Positions 58,454 through 64,000 of a stretch of DNA of 64,000 nt are shown here, one piece after another; positions within the stretch are counted from its first letter, which is position 1, and each line of letters begins with the position of its first letter. Location: assembly GCF_036227105.1 (NCBI RefSeq), contig NZ_CP109434.1, forward strand, positions 67,001 through 131,000, in the 5' to 3' direction. A program made the translations under genes and the position numbers. The stretch is from Amycolatopsis sp. NBC_01488 (lineage in GTDB: Bacteria; Actinomycetota; Actinomycetes; Mycobacteriales; Pseudonocardiaceae). Below the pieces are notes generated by a model, which saw only the letters and a list, made by a program, of their open reading frames with translations, made no database searches and was not told the origin of the DNA.

Positions 58454-59822
58454 CCGGCTCGCCCTCCACCTCGGCGAACAGCGCGGCCGCGCGGCGGGCG
58501 GTCGCCGCGGCCCGGCGTCCCGTGCTCAGCAGCCCCAGCGCGAGGACGCCGACGCCGAGCGCGGCCACCAGCCACCACACGCCGGCACCGGTGATCGCCC
58601 CGGCGAGCGCGACGCCCAGGGTCGTGCCGGTCTGCCGGCCGGCCGAGGCCAGCGAACCGGCCACGCCGGCCATCGACGCGGGCATCCCGGAGACGGCCGT
58701 GTTCGTGATCGGCGGGTTGACCGTGCCGAGGAAGACGCCGAACAGCAGGGAGACGGCCAGCACGAGCGGCAGCGGCGTCGCCGGGCCGAGCCACGCCGAC
58801 GCGGCGCCGCCGAGCGCGAGCGCGACGCCGGCGACGACCACCGGCAGCCGTGGCCCGCGCGTGCCGACCAGCCGTCCCGTCCGCGGCGACAGGACCAGCA
58901 CGAGCACGCCGACCGGGAGCAGGCACAGGCCCGCCGTCAAGGCCGTCATGCCGCGGGTGTCCTGCAGGTACTGCGTGGTGACGAAGAGGAAGACGCCGAA
59001 GCCGCAGAGCGCGAACAGGGCCGTGACGATCGCGCCGCTGAACGCGACGCTGCGGAAGAGGCGCAGTTCGAGCAGCGGGTCGGCGCGGCGCGGTTCGTGG
59101 CGGCGGAGGCCCGCGACACCGAGCCCGGCCACGAGCAGCAGGCCGAGGATCACCGGCGACGTCCAGCCCAGCCGGGGCGCCTCGATGATCGCTTCCACCA
59201 CGCAGCCGAGCACGAGGACCACCAGCACCTGCCCGAGCGGGTCGAACCGGCGCGGGCGGGCCGCCCGGGACTCGGGCACGAACCGGAGGGTCGCCACGAT
59301 CGCGACGGCGATGACCGGCACGTTGACCCAGAAGACGGCCCGCCAGCCCAGGCCGTCGACGAGCGCGCCGCCGAGGATCGGCCCGAGCGCGAGCGCCAGG
59401 CCCGACATCGAGCCGAACACGCCGATCGCCCGGGCGCGGTCGGCCGGGGCAGGGAAGGTGGTGACGACGATGGCCAGCGCGACCGGGTTGAGCATGGTGC
59501 CGCCAACCGCCTGGACGGCGCGGGCGGCGATCAGCCAGCCGATGCCGGGCGCGACGCTGCACAGCAGCGACCCGAGCCCGAAGACGGTGAGGCCGGTCAG
59601 GAAGACGCGCTTGCGCCCGAACCGGTCGGCGGTCGATCCGGCGAGCACCAGGAACCCGGCCAGCACCAGCGTGTAGGCGTCGACCGTCCACTGCAGACCG
59701 GAGACGGAGGCGCCGAGGTCGCGGCGGATCGACGGCAGGGCGACGGTGACGATCGAGATGTCCATCACCGCCACGACGATGCTGACGCAGCAGACGGCCA
59801 GCACGAGCGCGGGAGATTTCAT
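58428..59822 (-). CDS. MFS efflux transporter, DHA2-like
   Basis: A 464-residue exporter with 14 predicted helices. Helix 1 segment AVMDISIVTVALPSIRRDLGAS and motif A AGSTADRFGRKRVFLTG are seen, with the motif C-like AIGVFGSMSGLALALGPILGG. Predicted proton-coupled drug efflux. The start ATG 59822 is supported by a minus-strand TAGCGT ending 7 nt upstream (leaderless). Divergent from the MerR gene across a 24-bp gap, the classical regulator-pump layout. Confidence 0.9.
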   Translation of the reverse strand: MKSPALVLAVCCVSIVVAVMDISIVTVALPSIRRDLGASVSGLQWTVDAYTLVLAGFLVLAGSTADRFGRKRVFLTGLTVFGLGSLLCSVAPGIGWLIAARAVQAVGGTMLNPVALAIVVTTFPAPADRARAIGVFGSMSGLALALGPILGGALVDGLGWRAVFWVNVPVIAVAIVATLRFVPESRAARPRRFDPLGQVLVVLVLGCVVEAIIEAPRLGWTSPVILGLLLVAGLGVAGLRRHEPRRADPLLELRLFRSVAFSGAIVTALFALCGFGVFLFVTTQYLQDTRGMTALTAGLCLLPVGVLVLVLSPRTGRLVGTRGPRLPVVVAGVALALGGAASAWLGPATPLPLVLAVSLLFGVFLGTVNPPITNTAVSGMPASMAGVAGSLASAGRQTGTTLGVALAGAITGAGVWWLVAALGVGVLALGLLSTGRRAAATARRAAALFAEVEGEPVSLRRPTG

Positions 59823-59829
59823 GCCGTCG

Positions 59830-59839
59830 ACGCTAGGAT
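59830..59839. promoter_or_regulatory. Overlapping divergent -10 elements of MFS and MerR genes
   Basis: Minus-strand TAGCGT (59830-59835) lies 7 nt before the MFS ATG. Plus-strand TAGGAT (59834-59839) lies 7 nt before the MerR GTG (59847). They share 2 bp, so the two promoters cannot be occupied at once. CGCT-N9-AGCG (59831-59847) spans the pair. Confidence 0.55.
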
Positions 59840-59846
59840 TTAGAGC

Positions 59847-60275
59847 GTGCTCGAAGTCAAGCCGATCCCCGAGGCCGGGCTGACCATCGCCGAGGCGGCG
59901 CGCCGCTCCGGCGTCAGCGCGCACACGCTGCGCTACTACGAACGAGCGGGCCTGGTGGTCACGCGGGTGGACCGCACTTCGGGCGGCCGGCGCCGGTACC
60001 GGCGGCTGGACCTGGAGTGGATCAAGATCTGCACCAAGTTGCGGGCCACCGGCATGCCGATCAAGGTGATCCGCCGGTACGCGGAGCTGGTGAGCGCGGG
60101 CCGCGGGAACGAGCCGGAGCGGCTGGAGCTGCTGGAGGCGCACCGGGACGACGTCCTGGCCCGGTTGGCGGAGCTGCAGGAGAACCTGCGGCTGATCGAC
60201 CGGAAGATCGGGGTCTACCGCGGCCGCCTGGAAGCGGGCGACGCCGACGGCCTGTGGGCACCCGGTCGTGAGTGA
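59847..60275 (+). CDS. MerR-family transcriptional regulator
   Basis: A 142-residue MerR regulator. The winged HTH (residues 12-50) is LTIAEAARRSGVSAHTLRYYERAGLV. KLRATGMPIKVIRRYAELV and a long coiled-coil dimerisation helix (ERLELLEAHRDDVLARLAELQENLRLIDRKI) follow. No Cys is present, so it is not a metal or thiol sensor of MerR/SoxR type; it probably binds a drug-like ligand. Divergent from the DHA2 exporter it should control. Leaderless GTG start. Its stop codon lies inside the terminator stem. Confidence 0.92.
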   Translation: MLEVKPIPEAGLTIAEAARRSGVSAHTLRYYERAGLVVTRVDRTSGGRRRYRRLDLEWIKICTKLRATGMPIKVIRRYAELVSAGRGNEPERLELLEAHRDDVLARLAELQENLRLIDRKIGVYRGRLEAGDADGLWAPGRE

Positions 60276-60308
60276 GAAACAGGGTCAGCACACTGTTTCT
60301 CACTCACG
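60267..60308. terminator. Perfect 16-bp bidirectional terminator
   Basis: CGTGAGTGAGAAACAG (60267-60282) and its exact complement (60293-60308) with a 10-nt loop, between the converging MerR and radical SAM genes. The last MerR codons and stop TGA (60273-60275) are part of the left arm. Confidence 0.85.
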
Positions 60309-60312
60309 AGCG

Positions 60313-61344
60313 TCAGAACAGCGTGGCCTGGGCCGGTTCCTCCGGCGGCTGCCCCCGGCGGCCGTTGAGGGCGAACTTGTCCTCGATGTCCGCACCCGGC
60401 TCCGGAAAGCCCGCCGCGGCGATCAACGGCCGGATCCGCGCCCCGATGTCGTGGCGGTAGGACGTCTCCGAGCCCGAGGAGTACAACCGCGTGTACTCCG
60501 CCACCAACGACGGGTGCGCGGAACGCAGCCACGCGAAGAAAACCTCCTTCACTCCGCTCGACAAGTACAGCGGGTGGTACAGCACGTCCGTCGCCCCGGC
60601 GGACGCCACCGCCGCCACCAAAGCCTCCAGCTGCTCGGCCGAATCCGACAGGTGCGGCAGGATCGGCGACAGGAACACCGTGCACTCCAGCCCCGCGTCG
60701 CGGATCGCGCGGACCGTCGCCAGCCGGGCCGACGTCGTCGCCGTGCCGAACTCCACCGACTGCTGCAGTTCCTCGTCCAGCATCGACAGTGACACGCCCA
60801 GGTGCACCGTCGTCCGCTGGGACGTCCGGGCCAGCAGACCGAGATCGCGGCGGATCAGCGGCCCTTTCGTCAGGATCGAGAACGGCACCCGGTGCCCGGA
60901 GAGGGCGTCGATGATGCCCGGCATCAGCTCGTAGCGGCCCTCCGCGCGCTGGTAGACGTCCGTGTTCGTGCCGAACGCCACGCGCGGCGGGAGCTTCCGC
61001 TTGCGCGCCAGCTCGGTGCGCAGCACCTCCACGATGTTCGTCTTGACGATGATCTCGTTGTCGAAGTCACCGCCGCCGTCCAGGCCGAGCCGCGTGTGCG
61101 TGGGCCGCGCGAAGCAGTACTGACAGGCGTGGGTGCAGCCGCGGTACGGGTTGATCGTGTACTCGCCCGGGAGCATGCGCGCGTCCGCCGGGACGTGGTT
61201 CAACGCGCTCTTCGCGAGCACCTCGTGGAACGTCACGCCCCGGAACTCCGGCGTCCGGACGCTGCGCACGAACCCGGTCAGGCGGGCCAGGCCCGGCAGC
61301 GTCCCCACGTCGACCCGGTCCGCGCGCTGGCCGCTCCAGCGCAT
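60313..61344 (-). CDS. Rv2578c-family radical SAM protein
   Basis: A 343-residue radical SAM protein. The cluster-binding CxxxCxxC is YRGCTHACQYCFARPTH. It continues VKTNIVEVLRTELARK, FGTNTDVYQRAEGRYELMPGII and ILTKGPLIRRDL, the order seen in Rv2578c and SplB-like proteins. The C-terminus QATLF is also conserved with Rv2578c. The reaction is unknown; it is distantly related to spore photoproduct lyase. ATG 61344 begins MRWSGQRAD as in homologues, and GTG 61359 is a possible alternative. Confidence 0.9.
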   Translation of the reverse strand: MRWSGQRADRVDVGTLPGLARLTGFVRSVRTPEFRGVTFHEVLAKSALNHVPADARMLPGEYTINPYRGCTHACQYCFARPTHTRLGLDGGGDFDNEIIVKTNIVEVLRTELARKRKLPPRVAFGTNTDVYQRAEGRYELMPGIIDALSGHRVPFSILTKGPLIRRDLGLLARTSQRTTVHLGVSLSMLDEELQQSVEFGTATTSARLATVRAIRDAGLECTVFLSPILPHLSDSAEQLEALVAAVASAGATDVLYHPLYLSSGVKEVFFAWLRSAHPSLVAEYTRLYSSGSETSYRHDIGARIRPLIAAAGFPEPGADIEDKFALNGRRGQPPEEPAQATLF

Positions 61345-61415
61345 CGCTTCTTCACTCACTCCAGCGAGCATGCCCGGCCCCGGGAGGCCGGGCTAGCCAG
61401 ATTCGGACATGACCC

Positions 61416-61943
61416 CTAGAGCGCCTCGCCCCACTGCCCCGGCCCGGAAACCTGCCGCGGGTCGGTGACCGTGTGGTAGCCGCCGTGCACGAAGACCAGC
61501 GCCGGTGCGTGCCGGTCGTGGCCCGTCGCCAGCACCTCGCCGACGACCAGCGTGTGGTCGCCCAGGTCGAACTTCTCGGTCAGGGCGCACTCCAGCCAGC
61601 TCGCGCCGTCCAGCACGAGCGCCCCGGTCCGCTGCCCCGGCTTTGCCTCCAGCAGCGCAATCTCGGAGAAGCGCGACGCGCGCGGGCCGGCGAACCGGCG
61701 GGCCACCTCCCGCGCGTCCGCCGGGAGGATCGACACCACCCAGCGGCCGGTTTCGAGGAGGTCCGCCAGGAACGCCGACTCCTTCCGGAACGCCAGCGAA
61801 ACCAGCGGCGGGTCGAGGGAGATCGACCCCAGGGAGTTGACGGTGACGGCGTCGTGCCGCCGTCCGCCCGGCGTGTCGAGGTACGTCGTGGCGACGCACA
61901 CGCCGGTCGCGAAGGTGCGCATCGCACCACGGAGGTCGGCCAT
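61416..61943 (-). CDS. Flavin reductase-like FMN-binding protein
   Basis: A 175-residue flavin reductase domain protein. MRTFATGVCVATT is the N-terminal strand. DAVTVNSLGSISLDPPLVSLAFRKES is the flavin-binding region, with LECALTEKFDLGDHTLVVGEVLA and FVHGGYHTV following. It supplies reduced FMN or FAD to two-component monooxygenases. Its ATG overlaps the stop of the FAD oxidoreductase gene (TGATG), so the two are translated together and may share flavin chemistry. Last gene of the right-edge operon. Confidence 0.9.
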   Translation of the reverse strand: MADLRGAMRTFATGVCVATTYLDTPGGRRHDAVTVNSLGSISLDPPLVSLAFRKESAFLADLLETGRWVVSILPADAREVARRFAGPRASRFSEIALLEAKPGQRTGALVLDGASWLECALTEKFDLGDHTLVVGEVLATGHDRHAPALVFVHGGYHTVTDPRQVSGPGQWGEAL

Positions 61944-63289
61944 CACAACGCCTGCGGGAAGGAGAAGAACCGGTCCGGGTCGTACCGGCGCTTGACCTCG
62001 GCGAGGCGCGCGGCGTTCGGGCCGTAGTAGGCGCCACGCCAGTCCTCGAGGTCCGGGTCGGTGAAGTTGACGTACGACGCGTCCGGCGCGAACTCGCCCG
62101 TCTCGGCGTGCAGTGCGTGCAGCCAGTCCAGGTTCGCCCGGACGACGTCCGGCGTGTCCCGCTCGGTCCACGACGTGTCGAGGCTCAGCAGGAACTTCGT
62201 GTCCCGGTGCGGGAACGCGGTGTCCGCCACCGGGACCCGGCCGATCGCCCCGCCCCACGCGAACAGCGCGGCCCCGGCGCCGTCGGGGTTGCCGCTGCCG
62301 GGCCACTTCTCGACGGCCCGGACGAGCGCCTCCAGCCCGGCGTCCGCCAGCGCGTGCGGCGCGCACCGCGTGCGGACCGCGAACGCGCCGCCTTCGCTGC
62401 TGTGGTGCAGGAAGGAGGCCGCGGCCCAGAAATCGCGGTCTTCGATGTCGACGCGGTCGGGAGCGGCGACGGCGAAGGCGGGCGCCAGCAGCTCCCACAG
62501 GTCCGACGCCGGGCCGAGGTGGTGGCCCACGACCGAGACGACGCCGTCTTCGCCCGCCGAGCGCGCGACGCCGATCCGTGCGGAGAACTCCTCCGGCGCG
62601 GCCAGCATGATCTCCTGCATCGCGGCCAGGACCTCGACCGCGTGCGGCCACGCCCAGAGCACGACGCACGTCGAGCCGGCCGGGGCCGGGCGCGCCTGGA
62701 ACGTGAAGCTCGTGTTCACGCCGAAGTTCCCGCCCCCGCCGCCGCGGCAGGCCCAGAACAGGTCCGGATGCTCCGACGCCGACGCGGTGACGACCTCGCC
62801 GGAAGCGAGCACGATGTCGGTCGAGACCAGCGCGTCGCACGTGAGGCCGTGCGCGCGAGAGATCGTCGTGACGCCGCCGCCGAGGGTCAGGCCGCCGATG
62901 CCGACGGTGTCGGAGTTGCCGAGCGGGAACGTCAGGTCCCACGGCCGCAACCCGGCGTAGAGCGCCTTCATCGGCGTCCCGCCGCCGACGGTGACCCGTC
63001 CGGTGCCGTCCTCGACGCGGATCCCGGACAGCCGCCCGAGGTCGAGCAGCAGGCCGGGGCCCGCCGAGTGGCCCGCGTAGCTGTGCCCGCCGCCGCGGAC
63101 CGCGACGGGCACCGACTCCGCCCGGGCCCATTCGACGGCGCGGGCGACGTCGGCCGCGCTCGTCACGGTCAGCACCGCCGCGGGGCGGGTGGCGGCGAAC
63201 CGCCGGTTCACCGGCGTCACGGCCGCGAAGCCGGAGTCGCCGGGGAACCGCAGTTCGCCCCATCCCCGCAAGGCTTCCCAGGCCGTCAC
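61943..63289 (-). CDS. BBE-type FAD-linked oxidoreductase
   Basis: A 448-residue flavoprotein of the VAO/berberine-bridge family. The FAD-binding domain includes VAVRGGGHSYAGHS, whose His is the usual covalent FAD attachment site, and GIGGLTLGGGVTTISRAHGLTCD. The second attachment Cys of bicovalent members is not evident. The C-terminal BBE motif is ASYVNFTDPDLEDWRGAYYGPNAARLAEVKRRYDPDRFF. No signal peptide. These enzymes oxidise alkaloids, sugars or polyketides. The GTG start at 63289 overlaps the preceding stop (GTGA). Confidence 0.9.
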   Translation of the reverse strand: MTAWEALRGWGELRFPGDSGFAAVTPVNRRFAATRPAAVLTVTSAADVARAVEWARAESVPVAVRGGGHSYAGHSAGPGLLLDLGRLSGIRVEDGTGRVTVGGGTPMKALYAGLRPWDLTFPLGNSDTVGIGGLTLGGGVTTISRAHGLTCDALVSTDIVLASGEVVTASASEHPDLFWACRGGGGGNFGVNTSFTFQARPAPAGSTCVVLWAWPHAVEVLAAMQEIMLAAPEEFSARIGVARSAGEDGVVSVVGHHLGPASDLWELLAPAFAVAAPDRVDIEDRDFWAAASFLHHSSEGGAFAVRTRCAPHALADAGLEALVRAVEKWPGSGNPDGAGAALFAWGGAIGRVPVADTAFPHRDTKFLLSLDTSWTERDTPDVVRANLDWLHALHAETGEFAPDASYVNFTDPDLEDWRGAYYGPNAARLAEVKRRYDPDRFFSFPQAL

Positions 63290-63624
63290 GACGCCACCGC
63301 CACCGGAACTTCTTCGAGGTAGGAGACGCCGGTGGCCGCGTGCTCGCCGTAGCGTTCCCAGACCTCGCGCAGCACCAGGGTGCCGCCGTGCCACTGCGGG
63401 GTGTTGGTGCTGTGCCCGGCGATCACCTCGCCGCTCGCCAGGACCATCGTGTAGGCCAGCCGCAGGACGCCGGCGGCGTCGCAGGTGCCGGTCACCGTGC
63501 CGCGCAGGACGTGGCCGCCTTCGAACTCGGCCCACACCAGGTCGCCCTGCTGGCGGTACTCCGCGTACGTGCCGTCGCCGCCGCCCAGCGCGCGGAACCG
63601 GCGGCCGTCGTAGTGGATGCTCAT
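63286..63624 (-). CDS. Small conserved protein (often mislabelled N-acetylglutamate synthase)
   Basis: A 112-residue protein starting MSIHYDGRRFRALG, with YRQQGDLVWAEFEGGHVLRGTVTG and SGEVIAGHSTNTPQWHGGTLVLREVWERYG. This matches a family of small all-beta proteins found in diverse bacteria and often named N-acetylglutamate synthase without biochemical support. No GNAT motif is present. Function unknown. Its ATG overlaps the upstream stop (ATGA) and its TGA overlaps the next start (GTGA), so it is embedded in the operon. Confidence 0.8.
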   Translation of the reverse strand: MSIHYDGRRFRALGGGDGTYAEYRQQGDLVWAEFEGGHVLRGTVTGTCDAAGVLRLAYTMVLASGEVIAGHSTNTPQWHGGTLVLREVWERYGEHAATGVSYLEEVPVAVAS

Positions 63625-64000
63625 TCGTCCACGTCCAGGAGTCCGGCCGGCATGGACAGGGTGGTGCCGGTGGGCGGCGGCTCGATCTCGACGGCGGCCA
63701 CCTCGACCAGCGCGGCCGCGTGCGCCAGCCGCTGCCGGCACGTCTCGGCGTCGTCGGCCTCGCACACGACGAACGAGTGACGCGCGATGTAGCCGCCCGG
63801 CGGCAGCCGCAGCGTGGTGCCCGGCTCGACCATGGGCGAGGCCATGACCAGGCCCGGCGCGTCCCACGGCACCTCGACCGAGTGCACGACGCAGTCGTGG
63901 TCCGGGTAGCCGAAGCGGATGCCGGCGACCCCGGAGCGCGTCGGGGCGACGTCCGAGCGCTGGCCGGTGGCGACGTCGAACAGCACGCTGCCCGGGTCGA
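63621..64000 (-). CDS. C-terminal part of an ATP-grasp-like protein (runs off right edge)
   Basis: About 126 C-terminal residues, open at the right edge. GVAGIRFGYPDHDCVVHSVEV is followed by MASPMVEPGTTLRLPPGGYIARHSFVVCEADDAETCRQRLAHAAALVEV. This resembles the C-terminal subdomain of ATP-grasp carboxylate-amine ligases (beta strands, a proline-rich loop and a final DAETCRQRL-like helix), but the ATP-binding part is outside the window, so the call is tentative. Its stop overlaps the next gene's ATG (ATGA), making it the upstream member of the operon. Confidence 0.45.
   Translation of the reverse strand, partial: DPGSVLFDVATGQRSDVAPTRSGVAGIRFGYPDHDCVVHSVEVPWDAPGLVMASPMVEPGTTLRLPPGGYIARHSFVVCEADDAETCRQRLAHAAALVEVAAVEIEPPPTGTTLSMPAGLLDVDE

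Overview
The window comes from a high-GC actinobacterium, most likely Pseudonocardiaceae and probably Amycolatopsis-like. Three things support this. Coding is dense with GTG starts and strong third-position GC. A mycothione reductase gene implies mycothiol metabolism. The core order mtr ... map - lipoprotein PBP - GNAT ... ispG - rip1 - dxr resembles the Mycobacterium tuberculosis Rv2855-Rv2870 block. There is no rRNA, tRNA, CRISPR array, insertion sequence or prophage that I can see. All assignments rest on reading motifs in the sequence; no database search was run.

Layout. 1-358 is the 5' part of proS. 0.6-8.8 kb holds small metabolic and stress genes: 2-hydroxyacid dehydrogenase, double-GNAT, YaaA, FAD oxidase, a bacterial SUFU protein, LysR, an MBL hydrolase and a phytoene-desaturase-like oxidase. 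9-13.3 kb holds a RIO kinase with an unusual leader, a DEAD-box RNA helicase with a long AT-marked leader, and a BioF-type enzyme. 13.3-14.7 kb is a TetR/NmrA pair with a 32-bp palindromic operator. 14.7-17.1 kb has ElaA, a secreted trypsin-like protease and an M15 lipoprotein peptidase. 17.2-20.6 kb has mtr, an MFS exporter and a divergent FadR-type regulator.

20.6-23.8 kb is a four-gene unit: ribbon-helix-helix regulator, DUF4097 protein, DrrA-like ATPase and DrrB-like permease. It is preceded by helically phased GTGCCA repeats. 23.8-34.6 kb is the conserved core: map, PBP, GNAT, an insertion of AraC/VOC/small helical protein/methyltransferase, ispG, rip1, dxr, DUF2631 and a secreted cyclophilin. 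34.8-38 kb has an acyltransferase-3 protein and a DHA2 exporter with a structured promoter.

38.2-47.9 kb looks like a regulator-rich accessory or specialised-metabolism region: MocR, methyltransferase, small membrane protein, a 1079-residue XRE-SARP-NB-ARC-TPR regulator, alpha/beta hydrolase, P450, LysR and SDR. 47.9-51.6 kb has a nitrilase-DUF1295 unit divergent from an EXPERA (TMEM97/EBP-like) gene coupled to a threonine-synthase-like gene. 51.6-52.9 kb is a TetR/enoyl-CoA hydratase pair. 53-57 kb is an ECF42-type sigma factor region with two DGPF/YCII proteins. 57-60.3 kb has an Asp-box beta-propeller plus MoaD-like protein, an MFS exporter and MerR. 60.3-64 kb has an Rv2578c-type radical SAM gene and a tightly overlapping operon at the right edge (ATP-grasp-like, small protein, FAD oxidoreductase, flavin reductase).

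A recurring feature is TAnnnT-type -10 sequences 6-7 nt before the start codon without a Shine-Dalgarno. These predict many leaderless transcripts, several from closely packed divergent promoters.
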